Part shown: positions 1 through 12,751 of the stretch, one piece after another
Numbering within the stretch: position 1 is the stretch's first letter
How the letters are laid out: each line of letters starts with the position of its first letter
Made by a program: the position numbers and the translations under genes
Origin: Armigeres subalbatus
Lineage: Eukaryota > Arthropoda > Insecta > Diptera > Culicidae
Length of the DNA stretch: 64,000 nt
Assembly (NCBI RefSeq): GCF_024139115.2
Contig: NC_085140.1
Location: 31,669,806 to 31,733,805 of the forward strand
Direction of reading: 5' to 3'
The notes under the pieces: generated by a model
Told to the model about the DNA's origin: nothing
Database searches by the model: none
The model's input: the letters and a program-made list of their open reading frames with translations, nothing else

Positions 1-303
1 GCCCGCAAGAAGAATTGTGATATTATGGATATGATTGACCACAATTCTGCATTTGTGAGATTCCCGCAAGAAGAATGGTGTTATTATGGATCGAATTGAT
101 CACAATTCTGTGTGGAGCCAAAGAATTTGTTACTCTATATTGGTAGTATGCCCGCCAGAAGAATGGTGTTATTGTGGATCTGAATGATCTAAATTTCGCG
201 TGATGGGACGCCCGCATTCATGAGTTTCTTCCTTTGTGTTGGTGGGACGCCCGCAATAAGAATGGTTTCATCGTAGAGCGAATTAATCACAGTTCTGCGT
301 GTC
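1..303. repeat. Decayed tandem repeat, ~50-60 bp unit
   Basis: Copies starting near 2, 63, 150 and 248 share the order CCCGCAAGAAGAATGGTG, then TTATTATGGATCGAATTGATC, then CACAATTCTG. A shorter, more decayed copy lies near 209. The array runs off the left edge, so the copy number is unknown. Family not recognised. Confidence 0.6.
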
Positions 304-1475
304 ACGTTTTGTTCGTTTGTTAGCTGTTTCGGTTTAATCGGGGCATGAAATTTGACCGGATTAAATGTAAGCATTCATAGAATCACAGTTTGATGTACTT
401 TTGCCCAACACTTCTCGTTGGACATAAAAGGTAGATTGAATATAAGAAAAGTCTAAAGTAAAACTGTTAGGTGGATAGTCTCAAATGAAAAAAGGGTTGA
501 AATGGGAAATGTAACACAATACTCGAATCAAAATAATGGAAGAATTAGTAAAAGTATTTAGACTAAAATGCTAAATTAATCATACTCTTACAAATTAAAA
601 AAATGGTAAGCCAGGCAAATTTTGAAAGTTTATGAATATCGTCAAATTACAGTATGGGTAAATTGGCTGTGTAAGCTAAAATGAGCAAATTATGAAAATT
701 AGGCGTACTGTGCAAATAAAGGAATTGATATAATTAAGCATATATGTGATATATAGAAAAAAAAATCTCTTACGTCTAGAGCCGTGGCTTCGAGTTCTTT
801 TCAAGTCTGGAGTACTTTCAATCAGGAAGCGTCCAAGCAAAAAAAAAAAAAATGCATGGAATGCACAAAAAAAATGCATGCAATGAATTCTGCAAATTTT
901 CGGAATGGAAAAAAATAATAGTTGATTCAAAGTATTTATTCCCACAGAAAACGATTGCAAGAATGCTCCATTGCGCCTTCTTAGCTTAGCTTAGCTTAAA
1001 CTGTTTGCAAGAATGCTGCGTGGAATACAAATTTATTACAGATGGATTGAACAGTTGGACAGAATGGATAAAAAGAAAACATTTAGTTTGTCTATGGCCA
1101 GCAGGCGAAAAATGGGTAAACACACCCTTAGTTAACTTAAACCTCATAAAACCTCAATGGTGTTTCTAAATCGATTTTGATAATTATTTATCCGGACAGG
1201 ACTCTACGCTTTAATCAGGCTTGCTAATATCCGCTGCTCTGCACATATTGGAGTTCCAGTTCTGGGATTGGTCCCCTTTTCCGAAACTGATTATAAAATA
1301 ATAATCATCATAAGTCATTATTTTACAATAAGGAATGTGGAAATGACTTCCGGGAATCGAAATGACCGAAACTAGCAACCGCGTCATGCCCTAGTGCATC
1401 CGGAATCCCGACCCGGTGGATTGCTTTTGCTGTTGAACATCAATTTTACTACAATATCTTCATTTCCATATATAG
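304..1475. other. AT-rich sequence without a recognisable gene
   Basis: No frame shows a convincing protein. The segment holds a poly-A run near 839-852 and a short TTAGC microsatellite at 981-998. That microsatellite lies between two copies of TTGCAAGAATGCT (955-967 and 1005-1017). Nothing else was seen. Confidence 0.6.
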
Positions 1476-2200
1476 TACCGTAATCCGGGGTATCATTGAT
1501 CAATTTTTTCAATGTTTTGTAAATATTTCCTCCGTAAATTAAATGATTGCTTTTTTCATATTTTTAAAACGAGTACTGCTACGTGTAGAACGTTTGAGGC
1601 TATTGTTCTTGATTATTTGATAATTATAAAATTGTTTTAAAAATCTGTTTTGTCTAGTTTTTCGAATTTCCAATTTGGGGTAACTTTGATCATCAATCAT
1701 TTCACTTTGTTACGTCTATAAAGCAAGCGTTTGTAAACGCCTTAAGGTAGGCAATTACTTTTGAAATCCTTATACTGAGGCGAAGCGTATTGATTGTTTC
1801 GATTAAAGCATCATGACCGCTAGGTGAACTATCTGGTTTTTCAACAATAAAAATCAAAATTTTGAAACAAAAAATATGGATAAACAAAGAAAATAAGATT
1901 ACTTATCACCCAATTGTAGGTACGATCTCATTTTTTGTTATTATGCTTGTTTTGAGTGCTTTTTGGCAGCTTACTGTGAGTTAACAAAATGATGTTGATT
2001 TTATTTTTCAAACTATGGCAAAAATTAAATGCAAGTTCTAGTGGAGATTATATTATTCGGTAGAAAATTTAGTCAAGATTAAAATACCTAACTCATAATA
2101 AGTAATCGTAATAACAGAAAGTAATACTTTATTCATCTTTTGAAAATGGTTCAACTGATCAATGTTACCCCGCTGATCAATGTTCCCCCGGATTACGGTA
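1476..2200. mobile_element. MITE with ~25-bp terminal inverted repeats, TA-flanked
   Basis: The left end starts TACCGTAATCCGGGG and continues into a TATCATTGAT block. The right end (2176-2200) is its inverse with one extra base, ending CCCCGGATTACGGTA. Both ends carry TA, fitting a Tc1/mariner-type TA duplication. Subterminal copies of the GGGGTAACTTTGATC motif occur at about 1676-1692 and, inverted, at about 2160-2180. There is no transposase, so it would depend on an enzyme supplied elsewhere. The family assignment is inference. Confidence 0.8.
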
Positions 2201-4562
2201 GATTTCAATTATCTTATAGAAAATTTAAATCAAATCAAAAACTACCTCAATCCACCTTTTCCACTTTCGTCCTATTGACGCTAACCAGCCGTGGGAATAG
2301 GTGTGTGCACTTGATGATGGAAGACGCTCTGCAGTTTTGGGTGAAAACTGACGGACAGAGCGATTCCGTTCCGATCCCCTCCGAAAGCGCCAACAACGAT
2401 AACGACGATGACAGCTGGGAAAATACTGAAATACCTACAAAACAAAGAATTCCGGCGACGATGATGATGGATTCAGTCAACCGTGCCGTCAAAGCAGGAG
2501 ATGGATGGTTAAGGTTTCTCGAAAGGTCGAAAGGGTGATGTGGGAAAAGTGCGTTTATTTTACGTTTATCGGAAGGTTCGATCGTTTGCTGTGAAGGTTT
2601 TGACGGCGAACGTCCACGCTGTAAAAAGCTTCATGAAAGATGACAGCGGTGTTTATGAGGTAGTTTATGTGTGAGAAGCGGTTCCGTCGTAAACGTGCCT
2701 TTCACTTAAAGTAGGGTAACCAACTCAATTCAGTATACGTGTACATATCCTGCAGCAACATTTCTATCGTTTTCTTTCGAACTGCAAACTATGTCTAATT
2801 TTCTATTGTACTATTTTGCCATGATGTAACATGTATCTAGTCTTCATTTGCAGCAATACGCCTGAACAAACCAAGATGAGGGTAGCTGGCATAGTGGAAT
2901 GTGAAGAATTCGCGAAAAACTTCATGGGACAATTTGACGAAGGAATTTCCATGATTATTATGGGTATATTTGATTCATTTCCAGGATTATTGTTTGTATA
3001 TCATGCACTGATGCATTGACGGAATTGTTAAATGTAAATTTGATACTGCTTCCGAACCCTGTTCGCTATTTCAAATGCAGCTCCAATAAAATGTAGTTCA
3101 ATTGCAATTGAATTCATTTCCGCCAACCGCACAGCAATATTGGATTCCCGAAAAAGAACCTACCTGCGTATGTTTACGGTTTGCAACCCCGGCCAACGGC
3201 ACTCGCACTACACCCCCCAGCTTCACTAACCCTTGGTCAAATCACCACATTGCTCGCTAACCAGTTCGTGAGTCAATCAGCGTGTACCTTTCCTGAAATT
3301 GGTGTAGGTATGTTTCATTCAAACAAAACTGTTTGCAATTCAATTAAAATTTATCGTTGCGTATTTGACCAGCAACAATCGACAGACCGGTCAGTATATT
3401 GGATTGGAGAGAAAAAAGGCTCTAATTCCGCTGTTCAATTTTACTAACTATTTGGGTGTTCCTGAAATTTGAAGTCAGGTACAACCCCTACAATGAGGAA
3501 ACAGTTTTGCGATACAAATATACTGGCTTTCAAACTTAAATAAATAAAATGTGATTTACTTGTCTCATCCTATAAAAATTTGCGATTCAACCAAAATGTT
3601 CGAACAATATTCAAATATTGTTTCCCGATATTGAAAAGGCTAAGGGCAAAAAATATGTGAATTTTTTGTCCCTTAACAATGTTTTCAAAGTTCTACCTAA
3701 TAACTTTTTTTAGGACACCCTGCAGGCGTACCTCCATTCCCTCTATAAAATTGCGGGATGTCAGTTTTAGTTCCACTCAATGCCAATAATTGAGAATATA
3801 TTGAGCTTATTGTTTGGTTTCCTGGTTCGCGTGGAACCCACTTCAGCGTGAAATGAAAGTCTGACGTGAAATTGAAACGAGCACAACTCACGCGAATGGG
3901 GGACCACTCGGGTTCACGTTCCTCCATTCTAGTTCAATTATTGGAATTCTAGTGATAATGATAACTAGCTCCGTTGGTAATAATTGAATCAGTCACCTGA
4001 AGTGTGCGCTTTTGAACGCTTTCGGGTAACCACACGTCAAACAATAGATAAAAAATTATGTTTTCTATTAATCAATCAACACGTTTTTGTTAAATGAATT
4101 CCAGCGGTGCAGAAAAGTTAATTAATTATTCATCTTGGCTAGAATAGTGTGGCTAAACTTGTGTCACAAACCATCACAAAGTACTCACCAAACTGTCGGC
4201 AAATATTTCTCCTCCGACGCCGTCGCTGTCTCCCAGAAAATCATCCTCCTCATAAATAACGTTACTAGAATCGTCTAGCTCCTACGGGTTGTATTGGTTG
4301 GGTTAGGATTGGTGCATCGGTGAAAACAGTGGAACGAAAAATGAAAATAGAAGAACAAAAAAGAGAAAAACAAAAAATAAATAAACGAAATATAACAAAA
4401 TAGTAGTAAACACTGAACAGTAATAATAAATAATTAAATACTCGAACTTAAAATATTACGAATCATACAATACTATACACATAAACTATAAACACAATTA
4501 TGTATTAGATTATATAAAATTTTAAACTATGTGACAAAGAGGTGAAAATACCAAGTGAAGAA
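2201..4562. other. Apparently single-copy non-coding DNA
   Basis: Short open frames (2140-2538 plus, 3697-3927 minus) show no recognised domain, no biased composition and no splice context. The first also overlaps the MITE end. 4330-4550 is strongly AT-rich with A-runs. No repeat family recognised. Confidence 0.55.
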
Positions 4563-6143
4563 TTTCTCGGGGACATTCCGAAAATTTTCCCGAGGATATT
4601 AGCAAGAAACGGAGTTTCGTCGGGAAATTCATCTGAATTTTCTCGGGAAATTCTTTGGAATCTCCACAGGCAATTTTTCGAAACTTGTTCGTGAAATTCT
4701 TCGGAATTTCATAGGCAGATTCTTCGGAATTTCATCAGAATTTTTTTTTAGTTTCCTCGGGAAGTTCTTCGGAATTTCGTTGGGAGATTCTTCGCAATCT
4801 CCTCAGGATATTCTTTAAAATTTCCTCAGGAAAGTTTTAGGAATTTCTTCGGAGTTTCCTTGAGAAATTCTTTTGGAATTTCCTCGGAAAATTCTTCAGC
4901 ATTTTGTTCGGCATCTCCTCGGGAAATTCTTTGGAATTCCGTCGGAAAATTCTTCGAAATTTCTTCAAATTCTTAGTAAAAATCTTCGGTATTTCCTCGG
5001 GATTTTTTTTAGTTTGCTCCGGAAATTATTCCAAATATCGTCGGGAAATTCTTTGGAATTTCGTCGTGAAAATCCTCGAAATTTCCTGGGAAATTATTCG
5101 GAATTTTCTTGGAAAATTCTTCGAAATTTCCTTGGGAGATTCTTCGGAATTTCCTCGGGAAATTCTTCGGATTTTTTAGAGAAACTCTTCAGAAATTCTT
5201 CGGAATATCCTCAGGATTTTTTTAAATTCCTCGGGAAATTTTTCGGAATTTCCACAGGAAATTCTTTGGAATTTTCTCGTTAAACTCTTTGGAGTTTCCT
5301 TTAGAAATTCTTCGGAATTTCCTTGGAAAATTATTTTGGAATTTCTTTCGTCGGAAAAATTCTATGGAGTTTCCACGAGAAATTCTTCGGAATTTCGTCG
5401 GAAAATTTCCTCGGGAAATTCTTCGGAATTTGCTCGGGAAATTCTTCGGAAATTGCTCGGGGAATTCTTTAGAAATTGTTCATAGGGATTTCTTCTTTCC
5501 TTGGGAAATACTTCGATATTTTTTCGGGAAATTCTTCGGAATATTTCCCGAGGATCTTTTGTTGTTTGCTTGGAAAATTTTTCGGAATTTCGACGGGAAA
5601 TTTTTCGGCATTTCCTCCGGAAATTTAGGGGAAGTTCTTTTGAACTTCCTTTGAAAATTCTTTGGAATTTCTTTGGAATTTCCTCGGGAGCTTCTTTGGA
5701 ATTTCCTCGGGAAATTCTTCGGAAGTTGTTCGGGAAAATCTACGGAATTTGTTCGGGAAGTTCTTCGGGAATTCTTCGGATTTCCTCGGGAAATTCTTCA
5801 GAATTTCCTTAGAAAATTCTTCGGAGATTCTTCGGGAAATTCTTCGGAATTTACTCGGAATTTCCTCAGGAAATTATTCAGAATTTTCTCGGGAAAATCT
5901 TCGGAATTTCCTCCGGATATTCTTCGGAATTTCCTCGGGAAATTCTTAGGAATTTCCACAGAATTTTTTTAGGAATTTCCTCGGGAAATTCTGGGGAATT
6001 CCCTCGGGAAATTCTTCGGAATTTCTTCGGAATTTTCTCGGGAAATTCTTCGGAATTTTCTCGGGAAATTCTTCGGAATTTCCTCGGGGCATTCTTCCAA
6101 TTTTCCTCGGAAACTCTTCGGAATTCCTCGGGAAATTATTCGG

Positions 6144-7185
6144 AAGTTCCCGAAGAAATTTCGAACAAATTCCGGAGAAAATTTCCTAGAGCTTCCCGTG
6201 GAAATTCCTAAGAATTCCCGAGAAAAATCCTTAGAATCCGAAGAATTTCCCGAGGAAATTCCTAAGAATTTTCTGAGGAAATTCCTAAGAAATTCCGGAA
6301 ATTCGGAATTTCCTCGGGAAACACTATGAAATTTTCTCCGGAATTTCTTCGAAATTTCTTCGGGAATTTCCGAAGAATTTCTCCAGAAAATTCCGGAAAA
6401 TTTCTCGAGGAAATTCCGAAGAATTTCCCTAGGAAATTCCGAAGAATTTCCCTAGGAAATTGCAAAGAATTTCCCGAGGAAATTATTAAGAATTTCCAGA
6501 GAATATTCCTAAGAATTTCCGGAGGAAGAACTTGCTCAGGAAATTCCCAGAATTTCCCGAGGAAATTCCGAAGAATTTCCCGAGGAATCTCCGAAGATTT
6601 TCCCGAGGAAATTCCGAAGAATTTCCCGAGGAAATCCAGAAAAATTTCCCTAGGAAATTCCGAAGAATTTCCCTAAGAAATTGCGAAGAATTTCCCGAGG
6701 AAATTATTAAGAATTTCCAGAGAATATTCCTAAGAATTTCCGGAGGAAGAACTTGCTGAGGAAATTCCAAAGAATTTGCCGACAAAATTCCGAAGAATTT
6801 CCCGAGGAATCTCCGAAGATTTTCCAGAGGAAATTCCGAAGAATTTCCCGAGGAAATCCCGAAGAATTTCCCTAGAAAATTCCGAAGAATTTCCCGAAGA
6901 AATTGCGAAGAATTTCCCGAGGAAATTATTAAGAATTTCCAGAGAATATTCCTAAGAATTTCCGGAGGAAGAACTTGCTGAGGAAATTCCCAAGAATTTC
7001 CGAGGAAATTCGAAGAATTTCGAGGAATCTCCGAAGATTTTCCAGAGGAAATTCGAAGAATTTCGAGGAAATCCTGAAGAATTTCCTAGAAAATTCGAAG
7101 AATTTCGAGGAAATTCCTAAGAATTTTCCCGAGGAAATTTTTAGGAGTTTTCTGAGGAAATTCCTAAGAATCTCCCGAGGAAATT
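6144..7185 (-). repeat. Inverted block of satellite 1 with ~222-bp higher-order repeat
   Basis: Units here read GAAGAATTTCCCGAGG on the plus strand, the reverse of the flanking blocks. A marker variant containing GGAGGAAGAACTTGCT recurs at about 6522, 6742 and 6964. This defines a higher-order unit of about 220-222 bp present three times. The switch points are near 6144 and 7186. Confidence 0.85.
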
Positions 7186-7229
7186 GTTCGGAATTACTTC
7201 GGGAAATTCTTCGGAGTTTCCTCGGGAAA

Positions 7230-8800
7230 TTCTTTGGGAATCCTTCGAAATTTCCTCGGGAAATTTTTCGAGATTCTCGAAATTTTCGGAATTTCCTCGA
7301 AATTATTCGGAATTTACTCGGGAAATTATAAGGAATTTACTCGGGAAATTCTTCGGAATTTCCACGAGAAATTCTTCGGAACTTCCACGAGAAATTCTTC
7401 GGAATTTCCAAGGGAAAATCTTCGGAATTTCTTTGGGAAATTCTTCGGAATTTCCTCAGAAAGTTCTTAGGCATTTTCTTGGGAAATTCTCAGGAATTTC
7501 CTTGGGAAATTCTTCGGAATTTCCTCGGGAAATTCTTCGGAATTTCCTCGAAAATTCTTCGAATTTCCTAGGGAAATTCTTCGGAATTTCCTCAGGAAAT
7601 TCTTCGAATTTGCTCGGTAATTTCTTCGGAATTTCCTCGAAATTCTTCGGAATTTCCTCAGGAAATTCTTCGAATTTCCTCGAAATTCTTCGAATTTCCT
7701 CGAAATTCTTCGAATTTCCTCGGGAAATTCTTCGGAATTTCCTCGGGAAATTCTTCGGAATTTTCTCGGGAAATTCTTCGAAATTTCTTCGGGAATTTCT
7801 CCGAAATTTCCTCGGGAAATTCTTAGGAATTTACTAGGGAAATTCTTCGGAATTTCCTAAAGAAATTATTCGGAATATCCCAGGGAAATTATTCGGAATT
7901 TCATAGGGAAATCATTCGGAATTTCCCAGGGAAATTATTCGGATATTTTTAGAGAAATTCTTCGGAATTTCCTCAGGAAATTCTTCGGAATTTCTCGGGA
8001 AACTCTTCAAAATTTCCTCGGGAAATTTTTCGGAATTTCCTTTTGAAGTTTTTCGGATTTTCCTTGGGAAATTCTTCGGAATTTCCTCGGAAAATTCTTC
8101 GGAATCTTCTCTGGAAATTCTTCGGAATTTCCTCGGGAAATTTTTCGGGATTTCCTCGGGAAATTCTTCGGAATTTAGTTGGGAAATTCTTCGGAATTTC
8201 CTCGGGAAATTCTTCGGAATTTCCTCGGGAAATTCTTCGTAATTTCCTCGGGAAGTTCTTCGTAATTTCCTCTGGGAATTCTTCGGAATCTTCTCGAAAT
8301 TCTTCGGAATTTCCGAAGGGAAATTTTTCGGGATTTCCTCGGGAAACTCTTCGGAATTTCCTCAGGAAGTTCTTCGAATTTCCTCGAAATTGTTCGAATT
8401 TCCTCGAAATTGTTCGGAATTTCCTCGAAATTATTCGAATTTCCTCGAAATTCTTCAGAATTTCTTCGCGAAATTTTTCGGAATTTCCTCGAAATTCTTC
8501 GAATTTCCTCGAAATTCTTCGGAATTTCCTCGGGAAATTCTTCGGAATTTTCTCGGGAAATTCTTCGAAATTTCCTCGGGAATTTCTCCGAAATTTCCTC
8601 GGGAAATTCTTAGGAATTTCCTAGGGAAATTCTTCGGAATTTCCTAGGGAAATTATTCGGAATTTCCCAGGGAAATTATTCGGAATTTCCTAGGGAAATT
8701 ATTCGGAATTTCGCAGGGAAATTATTCGGATATTCTTAGGGAAATTCTTCGGAATTTCCTCGGTAAATTCTTCGGAATTTACTCGGAAACTCTTCAAAAT
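7230..8800 (+). repeat. Higher-order duplication (~787 bp) inside satellite 1
   Basis: The same run of variants (GGGAATTTCTCCGAAATTTC followed by units with TAGGG centres and AAATTATTCGG) occurs at 7791-7960 and again at 8578-8740, an offset of 787 bp. This suggests a segmental duplication by unequal exchange within the array. Confidence 0.65.
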
Positions 8801-9452
8801 TTCCTCGAAATTTTTCGAATTTCTTAGGGAAATTCTTCGGAATTTCCTCGGTAAATTCTTCGGAATCTTCTCGGGAAATTCTTCGGAATTTCCATGGGAA
8901 ATTTTTCGGGATTTTCTCGGGAAATTCTTCGGAATTTCCTCGGGAAATTCTTCGGAATTTCCTCGGGAAATTCTTCGTAATTTCCTCGGGAAATTCTCCG
9001 TAATTTCCTCGTGAAATTTTTCGGAATTTCCTTGGGAAATTCTTCGGAATTTCCTCTGGGAATTCTTCGGAATCTTCTCGGGAAATTCTTCGGAATTTCC
9101 TCGGGAAATTTTTCGGGATTTCCTCGGGAAATTCTTCGGAATTTCCTCGGGAAATTCTTCGGAATTTCCTCGGGAAATTGTTCGGAATTTCCTCGGGAAA
9201 TTGTTCGGAATTTCCTCGGGAAATTATTCGGAATTTCCTCGGGAAATTCTTCGGAATTTCCTCGGGAAATTCTTCGGAATTTCTTAGGGAAATTCTTCGG
9301 AATTTCTTAGGGAAATTCTTCGGAATTTCCTAGAGAAACTTTTCGGAATTTCTTCGGTAAATTCTGCGGGATTTTCTCGGCAAATTCTTCGGGATTTTCT
9401 TGGGAAATGCTTCGGAGATTCCTCGGGAAATTCTTCGGAACTACCTCGGGAA

Positions 9453-10161
9453 TTTACAATGTTATGAAAACTCATATGTGAATATGTACGTTATGTGGAA
9501 GATATTGATTTGGAAAATGTATTGGAGGTAACCACTTTCCCTTCGATGGGACTCGAACTCATGACCCTACAGTACGCTAGACTGGTGCTTTAACCAACTA
9601 AGCTACGAAGGACCTCCGTCGGCCTTCGCAACCTAGCGGCTACTGAACGAGCTCGAGATTCCCAAATTGGACGCATAGTCAAATCACTCGCAATCCATTT
9701 ATCAAGCCAATACTTCCACATGTGTATTGTACACGTCCACATTAGAGGAGCGTGAGTATTTAGAATGTCTGGCGGCTATACACATTCTTCATCAGCAACG
9801 GTACTGATCAAGTGAGGTTGTGTAAGCTATTTGCCAGTCGGTCGTCAAGCTCAGACCCGACCGCATTGCGTAGGCAAGAGCACGCAACTCAAGTTCAGTT
9901 CAATCAAAGGTAATTGCCTATTTCCGGGGATTAAACCACCCGACTTGGACGTTAATTTACAATGTTATGAAAACTCATATGTGAATATGTACGTTATGTG
10001 GAAAATATTGATTTGGAAAATGTATTGGAGGTAATGTATTGGAGGTCCCATCGAAGGGAAAGTGGTTACCTCCAATACATTTTCCAAATCAATATCTTCC
10101 ACATAACGTACATATTCACATATGAGTTTTCATAACATTGTAAATTAACGTCCAAGTCGGG
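9453..10161. mobile_element. ~0.7-kb insertion in satellite 1 with long inverted repeats and a tRNA-like core
   Basis: Satellite 1 stops at 9450 and resumes at 10163. TACCTCGGGAA flanks both sides (9442-9452 and 10162-10172), but it is also satellite sequence, so the target duplication is only plausible. The left ~100 bp (9453-9552) are inverted at about 10043-10150, and part of the left end is repeated directly at 9951-10034. The interior holds a tRNA-like sequence on the minus strand. No protein frame. Family unknown; it could be a SINE-derived foldback. Confidence 0.7.
9540..9611 (-). tRNA. tRNA-like cloverleaf, probably SINE-derived
   Basis: Read on the minus strand, 72 nt fold as a tRNA. 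The acceptor arms are CCTTCG/CGAAGG. An A-box-like TAGCTTAGTTGG and a B-box GAGTTCGAGTCCC are present. The anticodon stem is CAGT/ACTG around a seven-base loop CTAGCGT (central AGC), and the T-stem has one mismatch. It sits inside a repetitive insertion, so a tRNA-derived polymerase III promoter of a retroposon is likelier than a working tRNA gene. A tRNA covariance-model search would decide. Confidence 0.55.
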
Positions 10162-10162
10162 T
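9938..10162. repeat. Near-perfect hairpin, 97-bp arms, 31-bp loop
   Basis: The left arm 9938-10034 and right arm 10066-10162 are reverse complements with one difference seen (AAAATA against AAGATA). The loop repeats TGTATTGGAGGT. An intact arm this long suggests recent formation or recent insertion. Confidence 0.85.
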
Positions 10163-10205
10163 ACCTCGGGAAATTCTTCGGAATTTCCTCGGGAAATTCT
10201 TCGAA
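10163..10205 (+). repeat. Right remnant of satellite 1
   Basis: About two units of satellite 1 continue after the insertion and end at TTCGAAACGAA. The sequence beyond (10210-10310) resembles 60577-60690. Confidence 0.8.
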
Positions 10206-12751
10206 ACGAATTTTACAATTTTTGTATAAAAAACTAGCCATTTACTAGGTTTTAATACAATCATTGTAAGCTTTTTATGCAGATGCTGTAATACAAAAAA
10301 AATCTATTTAATTCACCGAGTAGTGATATTGCCTCTCTCGCATTTAGCCAAGACACCAACTATATTTGGCGCTAATGTAGTTCGATGTACCATTTTCTTT
10401 ATAGCTTTTCTATTCAATAGTGATCAACTAGGCTTTGCCCCCTGTCGAATGAATTAGAAGTTTGATCATCAGTTGAAAGGATCATCAATCGTTCATATCG
10501 CGAAAATTGAACAACCGCTCTGGGCCAGAATGTCAAACAATAACCTACAGTAAAAGGTTTACGACAATGACTAAACAGGCAAAAAGGCTGGGTGCACAGC
10601 AAGCAAGGTGAATCGGTCAGAAGTCAACGTTCTTGGCGACGTGTAGTTAAGTGATGAAAATAATTAATATTGTATTGTACTTCACTTGGCTTCAACAAGT
10701 CTTTTTGATTTGTTTTTATAAGGTGAATTAGATGTATCACACTCAATTTGTCTTTCTACAGCTCTGCAAAATCCCCATAGGCGTGTGCTCGGCAAAAGTA
10801 AAAACTAATATTCCAACAAATAATTCAGCAAAATATTTGTTATTACATATAACAAAAAAGCCAAAGAAGTTGAATTCATAATTGTGGAAATGTTCAACCT
10901 TAGTCTAATGTTGGTTTCAAGGCGGCTGTAAAGGGGTTTTGTGGAGTCAATTATAGCCTGAATGACGGACATTAAACCAAAGTGCTGCTAGGGCAATGAA
11001 CACTAAGCTACAAAGCATCAATGTTCCATTTGCGAAATGAAATGCCGGTGGAGAAAAGAATCTTCATAAAATTCCTTCAAAGAATCGTCGGCCCCATTAC
11101 AATACCGGCTGGCGCACTTAATATGAAGATTTCCCATTCCGAGTAGAAACAATTTTATGAAAAATGATGCTCCTTGAGGGAGAATTGTTTCGCAATTTTC
11201 CGCCACCATCTCTACAGGCTCGGTTGTTTTCGCTCCAACCTACGAAAATAACATTCACTTGTCGGAATCCACCCTCCATCAGTCTTTTATTATTCTCGAA
11301 AGCACACCCGCAACCGCCGGGGGATTTAACTAGGAGTTCGGAAAATCCTCTTCCCGGCGCCACATTCGAATGAACTACACGGTGGAGTGGATTGGGGATT
11401 ACCTCAACTGATTTATCGTGGCATGTGCACAGAAAATGATCATCAACGACTGACAAAACTAAAATAGAAGCGCTTTTTGCCACCCCTGCTATGTGTACGT
11501 GTAGCAGGAATATGGTCGATTTGTTTCAGCTTTTAAGTTTTAAAAGTGCAACCGAAGCGTCGGCTTTTGAGTGAGTGAATGCCTGATTGACGACGGAGTA
11601 AGTAGAATTCGCCCCATCATTGGATATTGCATTCGTCATTGGCGTAGCAAGTGGAACGGAAAATGATAAGGAAAATAATTGTCAGTGGATATTGTCGTTA
11701 ATGCCCGTGTCTGTCTAAAGTTCGGTTTTGGAGTGATCCTATAGCCTTTACGTATACCTACCTAGTATACGCGAAGTGAAGAAAATATGTAGAAATATTT
11801 CAATCGTTATCCGATAAGGAGTTGCCTCTATTACTGACTCCCCCTCTTAAATCTGACCACTTGTTTATGACCGGACTGCCAGCTACGCTCACGTTTATTC
11901 AAGAACTTTTTTTTTCTCGCCCTCACCATGATAAACCACTCAACCATTCATCTTGTGCCCGGGTCGTCGTCGTTGCCATCGTCGGGGTGGAAATACAGAG
12001 GACAGCATGCGCAACTCGCAAAACAAAGTTTTTAATTAAACTTTTTAATTACGCTCTTGACGTGCTGGCATCATTCCCGCGCCACACCAGCCCGGCACCG
12101 TCATAGTTCATTTCTATCACACACCTCGGCGTTACACATGCTGCTGACATAGTCCGTTTTTGCATATGATTATTTTAATTTTCTCCTGGCTGAATGATGT
12201 CGCGTCAAGCGCAGTCTTCTAAGAGACGCACTTTTCCAAAAGCTCGGTAGCTTTGCAGTAGATACGTGTTTGAATGCAGACCGTGTGGTGCATTTTGTCC
12301 ATTTGCATCAGGCATCAACTTTGAATAGAAACATGAAGAATTCTTGACAGCTGTTCAGAAGATTTTTTTTATAGAAAAATTAGAATGAGAGAATACGTTT
12401 AACCTCATTTCTCTACAATTTTTCCTGTCTGTTCAAAAGGTTATTGAACTTTGATGTTGTACAAAAATGCTTGTTCGGACACGAACGTTCCGCTCATAAC
12501 TGCTGTAGAGCGTGTGTGCTGCTTTTCATTTCTGTCATTTTTAACGTAAACTACGCCTAAGAAGAAGGCTCGGCTTCATTTAATTTATTTAGCTTACATC
12601 TAAACCTATCTAAACAGATAACACTGAATTATCAATGTAGCAACAGCTCTCTATCCTCGATTGCGCGAACACAGGGTTGCTGTCCGGCATTCATGTAACA
12701 TGTCCTGCCCATCGTATCCGTCCAGTGGGGAAGGGTCTTTTGTACGCAACT
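10206..12751. other. Non-coding DNA with short dispersed-repeat fragments
   Basis: 10210-10310 shares blocks with 60577-60690, including GTAAGCTTTTTATGCAGATG-like sequence. 11721-11776 is an inverted copy of the repeat at 26955-27010 (GGAGTGATCCTATAGCC, GTATACGCG). Frames at 11118-11483 and 11822-12106 have no recognised domain. No gene called. Confidence 0.5.

Larger units (their letters stand above)
4563..9450. repeat. Satellite 1: 23-bp tandem array, ~4.9 kb
   Basis: A representative unit is 9138-9160. Its core is a perfect palindrome with a 3-base centre, GAATTTCC-TCG-GGAAATTC. Units are most uniform near 9100-9290 and most decayed at the left end. Because 23 is not divisible by 3, three units (69 bp) make one 23-codon cycle, and neither strand of that cycle contains a stop. 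The many long frames here (for example 7184-7837 and 8043-8624) are therefore a by-product of the repeat. Orientation is forward at 4563-6143, inverted at about 6144-7185 and forward again to 9450. Confidence 0.95.

Noticed and set aside
2140..2538. 132-codon frame as a gene
   Set aside because: Starts inside the MITE end and shows no domain or splice context.
7184..7837. 217-codon open frame in satellite 1 as a gene
   Set aside because: The 23-bp repeat has no stops on either strand, so long frames are expected by construction.
4563..10205. CRISPR-like array because of short dyad repeats
   Set aside because: Units are contiguous without unique spacers, and the sequence context is eukaryotic.
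11118..11483. 121-codon minus-strand frame
   Set aside because: No recognised motif and an overlapping plus-strand frame of similar quality.
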